A stretch of 64,000 nucleotides of DNA from Microbacterium ureisolvens (lineage in GTDB: Bacteria; Actinomycetota; Actinomycetes; Actinomycetales; Microbacteriaceae), in the NCBI RefSeq assembly GCF_019511645.1, contig NZ_JAEUAX010000012.1, forward strand, positions 41,085 through 105,084, in the 5' to 3' direction. Below the pieces are notes generated by a model that searched no databases, was not told the origin of the DNA, and saw only the letters and a program-made list of their open reading frames with translations. This document shows, piece after piece, positions 11,672 through 21,262 of the stretch (position 1 is its first letter; every line of letters begins with the position of its first letter). The position numbers were made by a program, and so were the translations under genes.

Positions 11672-12076
11672 TCACCCGAGGCGGCGCAGCAGCTCGAGCA
11701 AGGCGAGGGCGTAAGCATCGGCAGGCTCGGGGTGTTCGAAGACCCGCCTCTCGCCGCCCACCACGATCTCGACCTCGTGGTTGTCGGGCAGCCGCCGAAG
11801 CGCCCGGAAGGCGCCGCGGAGGAGTTCGCGCAGTTGATGCTCGTAGGGCAGCCACAGCGCGTCCTCGAGAGCCACGGAATCCAGCGCCCACTCGGTCGTG
11901 CCGTTGAAGGCGAGGATGCGGCCCGTCGGGTACTCGCGCGGCTCGATGGTCATCTCGCTGACCGTGAAGACGTCGGCCTCGAACTCCGGCTCGTCGAGCT
12001 GGAAGCGGTCGCCCGAGCGCGGGTGCCACACCAACCCGGCTTCGCGCAGCGCCATCGCCAGTTCCGTCGAGATCAT
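11672..12076 (-). CDS. Conserved hypothetical protein, 134 aa
   Basis: A soluble, acidic protein with no membrane segment or signal peptide. The N-terminus (ELAMALREAGLVWHPRSGDRF) and the middle (GTTEWALDSVALEDALWLP) are Trp-rich and ordered-looking. The C-terminal third (FRALRRLPDNHEVEIVVGG) may form a strand-helix unit. ATG 12076 has GGAGG 6 nt upstream; an earlier ATG at 12094 lacks this. I do not recognise a functional family. It is divergent from the hydrolase gene at 12143 across 66 bp. Confidence 0.7.
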   Translation of the reverse strand: MISTELAMALREAGLVWHPRSGDRFQLDEPEFEADVFTVSEMTIEPREYPTGRILAFNGTTEWALDSVALEDALWLPYEHQLRELLRGAFRALRRLPDNHEVEIVVGGERRVFEHPEPADAYALALLELLRRLG

Positions 12077-12129
12077 GCCAACCTCCGCTCCCATCCTGCC
12101 GCCTGCACGGACGCACCGGGCCGCTCTCG

Positions 12130-12135
12130 TAGGCT
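12130..12135 (+). promoter_or_regulatory. -10 box TAGGCT, leaderless hydrolase gene
   Basis: TAGGCT lies 7 nt before ATG 12143, with no ribosome binding site between. Confidence 0.55.
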
Positions 12136-12142
12136 GAAACGC

Positions 12143-12901
12143 ATGCCCACGCCCGTCACCCTCCCCCGCCTGTCGTGGGGCGCCGCCGCGGCGGACCGCC
12201 GCGCCCTCCTCATCCACGGTCTCGGCTCGAACGGGGCGCTGATGTGGCGCTACGGCGTCGCGCTCGCAGACGCCGGCTGGCGGGCGGATGCCGTCGACCT
12301 GCGCGGGCACGGCACGGCACCGCGCGCGCTCGACTACACGCTGACCGCCTACGCCGCCGACGTCTCGGCGACCCGCCCGGGCGACGCCGGCACGTGGGAC
12401 CTCGTGATCGGGCACTCGCTCGGGGGCGCAGCATCCGTCCTCGCCGCCGCAGCCGACCCGGAGTGGACGCGCCGGCTCATCCTGATCGACCCCGCGATCT
12501 CCCTCACCGACCACGACCGCGAGGTCGTGCGCGACAGCCAGACCCGCTCCTTCGACGATCCGTCGCAGGCGGCCGTACTGGCCGAGCACCCTCACTGGCA
12601 CCCGCAGGACATCGAGTTGAAGGCGCTGTCGGCACAGCAGGCCAGCCGTTGGGCGGTCGAGCAGACCAGCGCGCAGAATCCGGACTGGGACGTGACGGAT
12701 GCTGCGCTCCAGATCGCCGTGCCGACCCACGTGATCGCGTCCGATCCCCAGGTGTACTCGATCTTCCGTGGCAAGCCCGCCGAGGCCACTGTCGCACCTC
12801 ACCCGCACTTCTCGGTCTCCGTGGTCGCCGACGCCGGACACTCCCCGCACCGCGACAAGCCGGAGGCGACGATCGACGCGCTGTTCGCCGCCCTCGCCTG
12901 A
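12143..12901 (+). CDS. Alpha/beta-fold hydrolase
   Basis: A 252-residue protein with the alpha/beta-hydrolase plan. The oxyanion-hole strand is LLIHGLGSNG near residue 22, followed by DLRGHG. The nucleophile elbow is GHSLGG near residues 92-97 (Ser nucleophile), the acid is probably the Asp in IASDPQ, and the His is in VADAGHSPH near the C-terminus. The triad is therefore complete. The substrate is unknown; esterases, lactonases and C-C hydrolases share this layout. It is convergent with the DUF389 gene (20-bp gap). Confidence 0.85.
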   Translation: MPTPVTLPRLSWGAAAADRRALLIHGLGSNGALMWRYGVALADAGWRADAVDLRGHGTAPRALDYTLTAYAADVSATRPGDAGTWDLVIGHSLGGAASVLAAAADPEWTRRLILIDPAISLTDHDREVVRDSQTRSFDDPSQAAVLAEHPHWHPQDIELKALSAQQASRWAVEQTSAQNPDWDVTDAALQIAVPTHVIASDPQVYSIFRGKPAEATVAPHPHFSVSVVADAGHSPHRDKPEATIDALFAALA

Positions 12902-12921
12902 ACCCGCGACCGCGGCGGCGT

Positions 12922-13929
12922 CTACTGGACCGTGATCTCGACGCCCTGACCGACGTCGATGACCACGCCGACGAACGTCGGCAGCGTCGCGGCGAGCGAC
13001 TCGCGCAGATCGTCCACCGCGGGAGTGTCGCCGTCGTCGGTCGTGATCGCGACCGTCGCGGTCGCACCCGACCACTGCACCCCGTAGACCCGCGCGCCGT
13101 CGTCGGCGGCGAGCCACTCGGTCGCAGCGTCCTGGATCGCGACCGACCACCGCGCCAGCGCCACCGACACGACGGAGTTCACCGCGAGCGGGATGGCGAT
13201 GACGACCGCGAGGACCGTGACGATGATGTACGCGCGGCGCCGGTTGGCGACGGGCGACGACCCGGGGTCGCGCGCATACCCCGCCAGGGTGAAGACGACG
13301 CTGCCGGCGATCACGAGGGCGACCACGTTGGAGAGGAACAGCCACAGGGCGCCGAGGGCGTCGGCCCACAGCCCCTGCCCGGCGCACACGCCGACCACGC
13401 CCAGCGGCGGCACGAGCGAGATCGCGATCGCGACGCCCGGGAGGATGGCGCTCAGGTCCCTGCGGCACATCGCGAAGCCGCCCGCGAAGCCGGTGGCCAG
13501 CGCCGCGATGAGGTCCATGAAGCTCGGGGAGGTGCGGCCGAGCACCTGCGAGTTGGTCTCGAGGCTCTCGGGGGTCGCGACGAACAGCGAGAACGCCAGG
13601 CCGAGCACGATCACGATGACGAGCCCGAGCAGCACCCACACGATCGAGCGCAGCACCAGGCTGAGGTGCCCGGTGACGATGCCGAGCCCGATCGCGAGGA
13701 TGGGAGTGCCGAGGGGCGCGATGATCATCGCGCCGATGACGGTCGCGGTGGAGTCGGTGAGCACCCCGGCGATCGCGATGACGCCCGCCAGGGTCAGCAT
13801 GATCAGGAATCCGCTGCGTTTGCCGGCGCGGTCGCCGGAGCCGATGTCGAGCGCCTCGGTCACCTCCGCCGCGGTCTGCCGCTGCGTCGGCGGGATGAGC
13901 GCCTGGAGCATCTCCGAGAGCGTCGCCAT
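12922..13929 (-). CDS. DUF389-family membrane protein
   Basis: A 335-residue polytopic protein. The signature block LTDSTATVIGAMIIAPLGTPILAIGLG is near residue 60, with six or so further hydrophobic helices (SLVPPLGVVGV, WLFLSNVVALVIAG). It ends in a soluble alpha/beta tail of about 90 residues (WSGATATVAITTDDGD to EITVQ). This matches the family of uncharacterised inner-membrane proteins (TIGR00341-like). ATG 13929 is used because upstream codons in this frame are the antisense of the next gene. Function is unknown. It is divergent from the acyl-CoA dehydrogenase gene with only about 28 bp between. Confidence 0.85.
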   Translation of the reverse strand: MATLSEMLQALIPPTQRQTAAEVTEALDIGSGDRAGKRSGFLIMLTLAGVIAIAGVLTDSTATVIGAMIIAPLGTPILAIGLGIVTGHLSLVLRSIVWVLLGLVIVIVLGLAFSLFVATPESLETNSQVLGRTSPSFMDLIAALATGFAGGFAMCRRDLSAILPGVAIAISLVPPLGVVGVCAGQGLWADALGALWLFLSNVVALVIAGSVVFTLAGYARDPGSSPVANRRRAYIIVTVLAVVIAIPLAVNSVVSVALARWSVAIQDAATEWLAADDGARVYGVQWSGATATVAITTDDGDTPAVDDLRESLAATLPTFVGVVIDVGQGVEITVQ

Positions 13930-13957
13930 GCGCACATCATCGCGTAAGAATGGCGTG

Positions 13958-15130
13958 GTGGCGTCCTTCGAACCGAGTGAGATCCTGACCGACGAACTGC
14001 TGGAGCGCTTCCGCGCCCGTGCGGGCGTGCACGATCGCGAGAACACCTTCCCCGACGACGACCTCGCGGATCTGAAGGACGCCGGCTACCTGGCGATCCT
14101 CGTGCCGCAGGAGCTCGGCGGATCAGGTCTGGGCCTGGCCGAGGCATCCGTCCTCCAGCAGCGACTGGCGGGAGCCGCCCCGGCGACGGCGCTCGCGATC
14201 AACATGCACCTGGTGTGGACGGGCGTCGCGAAAGTTCTCGCCGACCGCGGCATCGACGCGCTGCGATTCGTGCAGGAGGGCGCCGCGTCGGGCGAGGTGT
14301 TCGCCTTCGGGATCAGCGAGGCGGGCAACGATCTGGTGCTCTTCGGAAGCGGAACGGATGCTGCGCCCCTGCCCGACGGCGGATACTCGTTCACCGGCAC
14401 CAAGATCTTCACGTCGCTCGCGCCGGTGTGGACGCAGCTGGGCCTGCACGGCCTGGACACCTCGTCGGAGGATGCGCCGCGCATGGTCTACGCCTTCGTG
14501 CCGCGCTCGGAGGTGCAGGCCGGACGCGTCGTCGTGCGCGACGACTGGGACACGCTCGGCATGCGGGGCACGCAGTCCCGCACGACGGTGCTGCGCGACG
14601 CCGTCGCGCCGGCGGACCGGATCGTGCGACGGCTCGCGCCCGGACCCAACCCGGACCCGCTGGTGTTCGGCATCTTCAGCGTGTTCGAGATCCTCCTGGC
14701 GTCGGTGTACACCGGCATCGCGCGGCGCGCACTCGAGGTCGCGGTCGGCGCCGCCCGCCGGCGCACGTCGAAGCGCACGGGCAAGGCCTACAGCCAGGAC
14801 CCCGACATCCGCTGGCGCATCGCCGACATGGCCCTCGCCTACGACGCCCTTCCGCCGCAGATCGACGCTCTCGCCCGCGACGTCGACGCCCTCGCCGATC
14901 ACGGGCCGCAGTGGTTCTCGCTGCTCGCGGGCCTCAAGCACCGCGCGGTGACGGCCGCGAAGCGGATCGTCGACGAGGCCGTGCTCGTCGCCGGCGGTTC
15001 CTCCTACTTCTCCGCGAACGAGCTGAGCCGCCTCTACCGCGATGTGCTGGCGGGGCTGTTCCATCCCTCGGATCCGGAGTCAGCCCATTCCACGGTCGCG
15101 ACCGCGTGGCTCGGGCCGCTCGAGGACTGA
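13958..15130 (+). CDS. Acyl-CoA dehydrogenase-family flavoprotein
   Basis: A 390-residue protein with the three-part ACAD layout. The N-terminal helical domain contains LVPQELGGSGLGLAEAS. A middle beta-barrel has FGISEAGND and GYSFTGTKIFTSLAPVWTQLGLHG. The C-terminal helical bundle contains VFEILLASVYTGIARRALEVA and ends STVATAWLGPLED. The start is uncertain: GTG 13958 lies 6 nt after an AAGAAT box, GTG 13955 and ATG 13928 are also in frame, and no Shine-Dalgarno decides. I cannot confirm the usual catalytic Glu, so an FMNH2-dependent monooxygenase-like or DNA-alkylation-type relative is possible. It is followed after 4 bp by the DUF445 gene. Confidence 0.8.
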   Translation: MASFEPSEILTDELLERFRARAGVHDRENTFPDDDLADLKDAGYLAILVPQELGGSGLGLAEASVLQQRLAGAAPATALAINMHLVWTGVAKVLADRGIDALRFVQEGAASGEVFAFGISEAGNDLVLFGSGTDAAPLPDGGYSFTGTKIFTSLAPVWTQLGLHGLDTSSEDAPRMVYAFVPRSEVQAGRVVVRDDWDTLGMRGTQSRTTVLRDAVAPADRIVRRLAPGPNPDPLVFGIFSVFEILLASVYTGIARRALEVAVGAARRRTSKRTGKAYSQDPDIRWRIADMALAYDALPPQIDALARDVDALADHGPQWFSLLAGLKHRAVTAAKRIVDEAVLVAGGSSYFSANELSRLYRDVLAGLFHPSDPESAHSTVATAWLGPLED

Positions 15131-15134
15131 CCCG

Positions 15135-16406
15135 ATGTCGCCGACACCGACCCACCTCCTGAGCCCGGCGGACCAGGAACGCCGCCAGGCGCTGCGCACG
15201 ATGAAGGGCGTCGCCCTCGGCGCGCTCGTGTTCATGGCGGTGCTGTTCGCGTTCTCGTTCGCGTTCCAGCAGGAGGTTCCCGCGCTCGCCTACGTGCGCG
15301 CCGCGGCGGAGGGCGGCATGGTCGGTGCGCTCGCCGACTGGTTCGCCGTCACCGCACTGTTCCGGCATCCGCTCGGGATCCCCATCCCGCACACGGCGAT
15401 CATCCCCAGCCGCAAGGACGAGATCGGCCGCACCCTCGGCGAGTTCGTCGAGACCGAGTTCCTCCGCGCGGACGTCGTGCGCACCAAGCTCGACCAGACG
15501 GCGATCGCCGCGCGCCTCGGCGAATGGCTGAGCGTACCGGCGCATGCCGAGCGGGTCGCGGCCGAGGCATCCGTGATGGCAGGAAGCGTGCTGCGCGCCC
15601 TCAGCGACGACGACGTCCGCGACGTGATCGAGGAGCTCGCGCGTGAGCACCTCATCGCGCCGGAGTGGGGTCCGCCGCTGGGCGAGTGGCTGGAGCGCAT
15701 CATCGACGCCGGCGGCCATCACGGCGCGGTCGACCTCGCCGCCGACACCATCGCGACCTGGCTCGCCGCCAACAAGGCCGCGTTCACCGGCGTGGTGTCG
15801 CGCCGGCTGCCCGCGTGGGTGCCCTCGGTCGCCCACCGCTTCGTCGACGACACCGTCTACAACGAGGCCGTCAAGTTCGTCGCGGCGGTGCGGGCCGACC
15901 CGCAGCATCCGGCGCGCGTCGCGATCGACGGCTACCTCGGCCGCCTCGCCGGCAACCTGCAGCACGACCCCGCGACGATCGGGCGCTTCGAGGACGCCAA
16001 GCTCGCCGTGTTCGACAGCCCCCGCGTGCGCGAACTCGCCGGCGAGGCGTGGACGACCGCGAAGACAGGGCTGCTGCGCTCCCTCGCCGACCCCGAGAGC
16101 GGGCTGCGGCGCCGCGGTGCCGAGGCACTTGTCGAGATCGGCGAGCGTCTGACGACGGATGCCGCGCTCCAGCGTCGCGTCGACGCCTGGGTCACCGACG
16201 CCGCCGTGTTCCTCGTCGACCGCTACCGCCACGACATCGCCTCGATCATCACCGACACGGTCGAGCGGTGGGACCCCGCCGAGACGACGGAGAAGATCGA
16301 GCTCATGGTCGGTCGCGACCTGCAGTACATCCGCCTGAACGGCACGATCGTCGGCGCGCTCGCGGGCCTCGCGATCTTCTCGATCGCGCACGCGCTCCTC
16401 GGGTGA
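15135..16406 (+). CDS. DUF445 family membrane protein (YjiN-like)
   Basis: A 423-residue protein with one hydrophobic segment near each end (GALVFMAVLFAFSFAF around residue 25; LAGLAIFSIAHALLG at the C-terminus) and a long soluble helical middle. The family block GMVGALADWFAVTALFRHPLGIPIPHTAIIPSRKDEIG follows the first helix and is diagnostic for DUF445. The function of the family is not established; it is probably anchored at the membrane. The ATG sits 4 bp after the preceding stop, so co-transcription is likely. Confidence 0.88.
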   Translation: MSPTPTHLLSPADQERRQALRTMKGVALGALVFMAVLFAFSFAFQQEVPALAYVRAAAEGGMVGALADWFAVTALFRHPLGIPIPHTAIIPSRKDEIGRTLGEFVETEFLRADVVRTKLDQTAIAARLGEWLSVPAHAERVAAEASVMAGSVLRALSDDDVRDVIEELAREHLIAPEWGPPLGEWLERIIDAGGHHGAVDLAADTIATWLAANKAAFTGVVSRRLPAWVPSVAHRFVDDTVYNEAVKFVAAVRADPQHPARVAIDGYLGRLAGNLQHDPATIGRFEDAKLAVFDSPRVRELAGEAWTTAKTGLLRSLADPESGLRRRGAEALVEIGERLTTDAALQRRVDAWVTDAAVFLVDRYRHDIASIITDTVERWDPAETTEKIELMVGRDLQYIRLNGTIVGALAGLAIFSIAHALLG

Positions 16407-16468
16407 CGCGCCGCGGCGGGCAGTGTTAAGAGTGCGTGAAGTCCCGGCCGATCGACGGCGGCGAGGGC

Positions 16469-16474
16469 TAGCCT
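16469..16474 (+). promoter_or_regulatory. -10 box TAGCCT, leaderless AIG2-like gene
   Basis: TAGCCT lies 6 nt before GTG 16481 with no ribosome binding site. Confidence 0.55.
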
Positions 16475-16480
16475 GATGCC

Positions 16481-16831
16481 GTGTCCGCGGATGAGCCCAC
16501 CCAGTACCTCTTCAGCTACGGCACGCTGCAGAACCCCGACGTGCAGCTCGACACATTCGGGCGCCTGGTCGAGAGCGAGCCCGACGCGCTGCCCGGCTAC
16601 ACCGTGGACTACGCCGAGATCGAGGACACCCGCGTCGTCGACCTGTCGGGTCTGACCGTGCACCCGATCGTGCGCGAGACCGGCAGCCCGCTCGACAAGG
16701 TCGTGGGCAGGGCCCTGCTCGTGACCGAGGACGAGCTCGACGCGGCCGACGAATACGAAGTGGCGCTCTACCGACGCTGCGCGGTGGTGCTGGCCAGCGG
16801 TCGCTCCGCGTGGGTCTACGTCGCGGCGTGA
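16481..16831 (+). CDS. Gamma-glutamylcyclotransferase-like (AIG2 family) protein
   Basis: A 116-residue single-domain protein. It opens with YLFSYGTLQNP (residues about 9-19), the YGTL substrate loop of the AIG2/GGCT fold. The expected acidic centre follows at EDELDAADEYE (residues about 87-97), where GGCT-type enzymes place their catalytic Glu. Length and order fit the small bacterial branch, whose reaction is often undetermined. Leaderless initiation at GTG is likely. It is followed after 36 bp by a second unit with its own -10 box. Confidence 0.82.
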   Translation: MSADEPTQYLFSYGTLQNPDVQLDTFGRLVESEPDALPGYTVDYAEIEDTRVVDLSGLTVHPIVRETGSPLDKVVGRALLVTEDELDAADEYEVALYRRCAVVLASGRSAWVYVAA

Positions 16832-16854
16832 GGGCCCGGTGGCGAGCGCTCCGG

Positions 16855-16860
16855 TAACCT
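16855..16860 (+). promoter_or_regulatory. -10 box TAACCT, leaderless hutG-like gene
   Basis: TAACCT lies 7 nt before GTG 16868 with no Shine-Dalgarno. Confidence 0.55.
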
Positions 16861-16867
16861 CGGGCCC

Positions 16868-17764
16868 GTGACGCTTCCCCACGATCAGCTGTGGCCACGC
16901 GCAGGTGCGTGGCCTCCCCCCGAAGACGGGCGATGGGATGCCGCGATCGTCGGCGTTCCCGCATTCCGCACCTCCCTGTCCCCCACCGGTGCCCACGCGA
17001 CGCCCGCGGCGATCCGCGACGCCCTGCGCCGCTACAGCCCGACGCTCCTCGGCCCTCCGGCGGTCGATCTCGACGAGGTGCTACGCATCGCCGATGCGGG
17101 CGACGTCGACGAGCCCGACGGGCCGGTGGGCGAGGCATCCGTCCGCTCCACTGTCGCGCAGCTGCGCGAGCGTGCCGATCTCGTCATCGCGCTCGGCGGC
17201 GACAACTCGCTCACCTACGCGGTGGCGCAGGGCGCCGGTGCGGCCGGGCTCATCACCATCGACGCGCACTTCGACCTGCGCGACGGCGTCTCGAACGGCT
17301 CTCCGGTGCGCCGTCTGGTCGAGGACGGCCTCGACGGGCGGCGGATCGTGCAGCTGGGAATCGCCGACTTCGCCAACTCGGTCGCGTACGCCCGGCGAGC
17401 GTCCGAGTACGGCATCACCGTCGTGACCATGGACGACCTGCGCCGCCGCGGCGCGGACGACGTCGCGGCCGAGGCGCTCGAGATTGCGGGTGCCGGTGGG
17501 GGCCTCGTGCATCTCGACGTCGATGTCGACGTGTGCGACCGTTCCGTGGCACCCGGGTGCCCGGCATCCGTGCCCGGCGGACTGGCCGCATGGGAGCTGC
17601 GCGCCCTCGTGCGGGCCCTCGCCGCCGACACTCGCCTGCACAGCGCCGACATCGCCGAGGTGGATGCCACCGCGGATGCCCCCGACGGGCGCACCGTGCG
17701 CCTCGGGGCGCTGTGCGTGCTCGAACTCCTCGCCGCGAAGGCCTCTGGAAAGGTGACCTCATGA
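16868..17764 (+). CDS. hutG: Arginase/agmatinase-family hydrolase, probable formimidoylglutamase
   Basis: A 298-residue ureohydrolase-fold enzyme. Metal motifs are visible: LGGDNS (first), DAHFDLRDG (second) and HLDVDVDVCDRSVAPG (third). The usual GGDHS histidine is Asn here, while the DAHFD and DVD ligands are intact. The adjacent hutI, hutU and hutH make hydrolysis of N-formimidoylglutamate to glutamate and formamide, the last step of histidine breakdown, the best guess. An agmatinase or guanidinobutyrase role is not excluded. It is on the opposite strand from hutHUI and converges on hutI. Its stop overlaps the next start (ATGA). Confidence 0.72.
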   Translation: MTLPHDQLWPRAGAWPPPEDGRWDAAIVGVPAFRTSLSPTGAHATPAAIRDALRRYSPTLLGPPAVDLDEVLRIADAGDVDEPDGPVGEASVRSTVAQLRERADLVIALGGDNSLTYAVAQGAGAAGLITIDAHFDLRDGVSNGSPVRRLVEDGLDGRRIVQLGIADFANSVAYARRASEYGITVVTMDDLRRRGADDVAAEALEIAGAGGGLVHLDVDVDVCDRSVAPGCPASVPGGLAAWELRALVRALAADTRLHSADIAEVDATADAPDGRTVRLGALCVLELLAAKASGKVTS

Positions 17765-18231
17765 TCCGTCTCGCATTGGTGCGGCACGCCAAGTCCGACT
17801 GGGGCGACCCCAGCCTCGACGACCACGACCGTCCGCTGAACGACCGCGGCATGCGCGACGCGCCCCGCATGGCGGCGCGGCTCGCGGCCACGGGGTTCCG
17901 CCCCGACGTGATCCTCTCGAGCACCGCTGTGCGGGCGCGGACGACCGCCGAGGCATTCGCCGCCGAGCTCGGCGTCGCGGTCTCACTCGACCCGGAACTG
18001 TACGGCGCGCCGGCGAAGACCCTGCTCGCCGCGGCGGCCGCCACCCGCGCCGCGAGCGTCATGGTCGTCGCCCACGATCCCGGCATGAGCTCGCTGGCGG
18101 CGAGCCTGTCGGACGGCGACATCGCCCACATGCCGACCTGCGCCGTCGCAACGTTCATCTGGGCGCAGGACGACTGGGATGTCGCCAGCGGCGTCGACCC
18201 CGACAACTGGACGTTCGACACTCCACGCTGA
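17761..18231 (+). CDS. SixA-type phosphohistidine phosphatase
   Basis: A 156-residue histidine phosphatase. The RHG-equivalent motif is LVRHAKSDW (nucleophile His near residue 9). DDHDRPLNDRGMRDAPRMAARL and SSTAVRARTTAEAF follow, and the second catalytic His is in MVVAHDPGMSSLA. These match SixA rather than phosphoglycerate mutase. The ATG overlaps the previous stop by 4 bp, so it is translated with the hutG-like gene. Its substrate here is unknown; SixA acts on phosphohistidine in phosphotransfer proteins elsewhere. Confidence 0.88.
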   Translation: MIRLALVRHAKSDWGDPSLDDHDRPLNDRGMRDAPRMAARLAATGFRPDVILSSTAVRARTTAEAFAAELGVAVSLDPELYGAPAKTLLAAAAATRAASVMVVAHDPGMSSLAASLSDGDIAHMPTCAVATFIWAQDDWDVASGVDPDNWTFDTPR

Positions 18232-18246
18232 CCGACGGTGGGCGTC

Positions 18247-19437
18247 TCAGACCGGGACGCCGCCTGCCCACACGGTGTGCACGAGCGGCACGCCGGGCCG
18301 ATACGCGAGATGCACGCGGGTCGGCGCGTCGAGCATCACGAGGTCGGCGCGCATGCCGGGGGCGAGCGCGCCCACGTCGTCGCGACGCAGCGCCTTCGCG
18401 CCGCCGGCCGTCGCCGCCCACACCGCCTCGGCGGGCGTCATTCCCATCTCGCGCACCGCGAGGGCGATCATGAGCGGCATCGAGCTCGTGAAGCTCGATC
18501 CCGGGTTGCAGTCGCTCGCGAGCGCGACCGTGGCGCCGGCGTCGATCAGCCGCCGCGCATCCGGGTAGGGCTGGCGGGTGGAGAACTCGACGCCTGGCAG
18601 TAGCGTGGCGACCGTCGCGGAACCCGCGAGGGCGTGCACGTCATCGTCGGAGAGGTAGGTGCAGTGGTCGACGGATGCTGCGCCCAGCTCCACCGCGAGA
18701 CGCACACCCTCGCCGGGCCCGAGCTGGTTTGCGTGCACGCGCGGCTCGAGGCCGTGCGCGATCCCGGCGGCGAGGATGCGCCGCGACTCGTCCGGTGTGA
18801 AGGCACCGCGTTCGCAGAACACGTCGATCCACCGGCTGTGCGGGGCGCAGGCGTGGAGCATCGCGTCGCACACCAGGTCGACGTAATCCTCGCGGCGCTC
18901 GCTGTACTCGGCAGGCACGACGTGAGCGCCGAGGAACGTGACCTCGGGAGTCACCTCGCCCGCGAGGCGTGCCAGCCGCTCCTCGTCCGCCACGGTGAGC
19001 CCGTACCCCGTCTTGATCTCGAACGTCGTCGTCCCCTGAGCGCGGAGCTCGGCGACGAAAGCCGCGAGCCGGGCACGCAGCTCCTCATCACCCGCGGCCC
19101 GTGTCGCGGCGACGGTGCGCCGTATGCCCCCTGCGGCATACGGCGCGCCAGTCATGCGCGCCTCGAACTCGTCGGCGCGATCGCCCCCGAAGACGAGATG
19201 GGTGTGGCTGTCGACGAACCCCGGTAGCACAGCGCGCCCGCCCGCGTCGACGACCTCGATGCCCTCCCCCTCCGGTGAGACGACGGGCGCCGCAGACGCG
19301 GGCCCGACCCAGGCGATCCGGTCGCCGACGATCAGCACGGCTGCGTCGCGCAGCGTGCCGAGCGCATCGCCGTCGGCGGCGACGTTGGTCGTCAGCTCGC
19401 CGATGTGGGTGATGAGCGTCGTCGTCACAGCATCCAT
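18247..19437 (-). CDS. hutI: Imidazolonepropionase
   Basis: A 396-residue amidohydrolase for the third step of histidine degradation: imidazolonepropionate to formimidoylglutamate. The metal motif is [20 protein letters not shown] near residue 72. Family blocks [45 protein letters not shown] and [11 protein letters not shown] follow in order. The ATG lies 3 bp after the hutU stop, so the two are coupled. It converges with the sixA-like gene (15-bp gap). Confidence 0.97.
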   Translation of the reverse strand: MDAVTTTLITHIGELTTNVAADGDALGTLRDAAVLIVGDRIAWVGPASAAPVVSPEGEGIEVVDAGGRAVLPGFVDSHTHLVFGGDRADEFEARMTGAPYAAGGIRRTVAATRAAGDEELRARLAAFVAELRAQGTTTFEIKTGYGLTVADEERLARLAGEVTPEVTFLGAHVVPAEYSERREDYVDLVCDAMLHACAPHSRWIDVFCERGAFTPDESRRILAAGIAHGLEPRVHANQLGPGEGVRLAVELGAASVDHCTYLSDDDVHALAGSATVATLLPGVEFSTRQPYPDARRLIDAGATVALASDCNPGSSFTSSMPLMIALAVREMGMTPAEAVWAATAGGAKALRRDDVGALAPGMRADLVMLDAPTRVHLAYRPGVPLVHTVWAGGVPV

Positions 19438-19440
19438 CCG

Positions 19441-21174
19441 TCACTCATCGAGCATCGGCACGTCGAGGCCGCGTTCGCGGGCGACCTGCTTCGCCCGGTC
19501 GTATCCGGCATCGACGTGGCGCATGACGCCGGTACCGGGGTCGTTGGTCAGCACGCGCTCGAGCTTCTCGGCCGCCAGCGGCGTGCCGTCGGCGACGGTC
19601 ACCTGACCGGCATGGATGCTGCGGCCGATCCCCACGCCACCGCCGTGGTGGATCGACACCCACGCCGCACCCGAGGCGGTGTTGAGGAGGGCGTTGAGCA
19701 GCGGCCAGTCGGCGATCGCGTCCGAGCCGTCGGCCATCGCCTCCGTCTCGCGGTACGGCGAGGCGACCGAGCCGGCGTCGAGGTGGTCGCGGCCGATCAC
19801 GATCGGACCCGACAGCTCGCCCGAGGCGACCATCTCGTTGAACTTCAGTCCGGCGAGGTGGCGCTCCTTGTACCCGAGCCAGCAGATCCGCGCCGGCAGG
19901 CCCTCGAAGTGCACGGCGTCGCCGGCCTTGTCGAGCCAGCGCACCAGGCCGGCGTTGTCGGGGAACAGCGCCTTGACGGCCTCGTCGGTCTTGCGGATGT
20001 CGTCGGGGTCGCCCGAGAGCGCGACCCAGCGGAACGGTCCACGCCCCTCGGCGAACTGCGGACGGATGTATGCGGGCACGAAGCCGGGAAACCCGAACGC
20101 CCTGTCGAAGCCGCCCAGCTGCGCCTCGGCGCGGATGGAGTTGCCGTAGTCGAAGACCTCGGCGCCGGCATCCTGGAACCCCACCATCGCCGCGACGTGC
20201 TTCGCCATCGACCCCCGCGCGCGGGCGGTGAACCCCTCAGGGTCGCGCGTCGCCTCGGCCTTCCAGTCCTCGAACGCGATGCCCACCGGCAGGTACGCGA
20301 GCGGGTCGTGGGCGCTCGTCTGGTCGGTGACGATGTCGACCGTGACCTCTCCCGCGCGGTGGCGCAGCAGCACATCGCCGAACACCTCGGCGGCGTTGCC
20401 GACGACGCCGACCGACAGGGCCTCACCGGCCTCCTTCGCCGCGACGACGCGCGCGAGGGCCGCGTCGAGGTCCGTCGTGTACTCGTCGAGGTAGCCGTGG
20501 TCGACGCGGCGGGCCAGGCGCGACTCGTCCACGTCGACGATGAGCACCGCTCCCCCGTTGAGGGTCACGGCGAGCGGCTGCGCGCCGCCCATGCCACCGG
20601 CGCCGCCGGTGAGCGTGAGGGTTCCGGCGAGGCTCGCGGTCGCAGCATCCGTCCCGTTCTTCTCGGCGAGGGAACGCGCGACCGCGGCGAACGTCTCGTA
20701 GGTGCCCTGCAGGATCCCCTGCGTGCCGATGTAGATCCAGGAGCCGGCGGTCATCTGGCCGTACATGGTGAGGCCGAGCTCTTCGAGACGACGGAACTCC
20801 GGCCACGTCGCCCAGTCCCCCACGAGGTTCGAGTTGGCGATCAGCACACGGGGCGCCCACTCGTGCGTGCGGAACACGCCGACCGGCTTGCCGGACTGCA
20901 CCAGCAGGGTCTCGTCGGGCTCGAGCTCGTCGAGGGTGCGAACGATGGCGTCGAACGCCTCCCAGCTGCGTGCCGCACGGCCGGTTCCGCCGTAGACGAC
21001 GAGGTCTTCGGGGTGCTCCGCGACCTCGGGATCGAGATTGTTCATGAGCATGCGCTTGGCCGCCTCGGCGCCCCAGCTCTTGGCGGTGCGCTCGGGGCCG
21101 CGCGGGGCGCGCACGGCGTTGTCTCCGAGCCCGCGGGCGGCGGTCTCGGTCTTCGGGTCGGTCGAGATGGTCAT
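19441..21174 (-). CDS. hutU: Urocanate hydratase
   Basis: A 577-residue urocanase, step two of histidine catabolism, using tightly bound NAD+ as electrophile. Clear blocks are [77 protein letters not shown] and the C-terminal [20 protein letters not shown] 21174 has GAAGGAGCG upstream. The 88-bp gap to hutH contains no clear gene and may carry an extra signal. The length is normal for the family. Confidence 0.98.
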   Translation of the reverse strand: MTISTDPKTETAARGLGDNAVRAPRGPERTAKSWGAEAAKRMLMNNLDPEVAEHPEDLVVYGGTGRAARSWEAFDAIVRTLDELEPDETLLVQSGKPVGVFRTHEWAPRVLIANSNLVGDWATWPEFRRLEELGLTMYGQMTAGSWIYIGTQGILQGTYETFAAVARSLAEKNGTDAATASLAGTLTLTGGAGGMGGAQPLAVTLNGGAVLIVDVDESRLARRVDHGYLDEYTTDLDAALARVVAAKEAGEALSVGVVGNAAEVFGDVLLRHRAGEVTVDIVTDQTSAHDPLAYLPVGIAFEDWKAEATRDPEGFTARARGSMAKHVAAMVGFQDAGAEVFDYGNSIRAEAQLGGFDRAFGFPGFVPAYIRPQFAEGRGPFRWVALSGDPDDIRKTDEAVKALFPDNAGLVRWLDKAGDAVHFEGLPARICWLGYKERHLAGLKFNEMVASGELSGPIVIGRDHLDAGSVASPYRETEAMADGSDAIADWPLLNALLNTASGAAWVSIHHGGGVGIGRSIHAGQVTVADGTPLAAEKLERVLTNDPGTGVMRHVDAGYDRAKQVARERGLDVPMLDE

Positions 21175-21262
21175 GTCAACGCTCCTTCGCGTGGTCGGGG
21201 GTCGGTCGGATCAGGAGATCCGGCGAGAACGGGAACTTTCCTGTGATTTCGTCCTGCATGCG

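Noticed and set aside
11672..13639. 655-aa minus-strand frame extending through the hydrolase and DUF389 genes
   Set aside because: Only its last 134 codons, after a good ribosome binding site at 12076, form a believable protein; the rest is a shadow.
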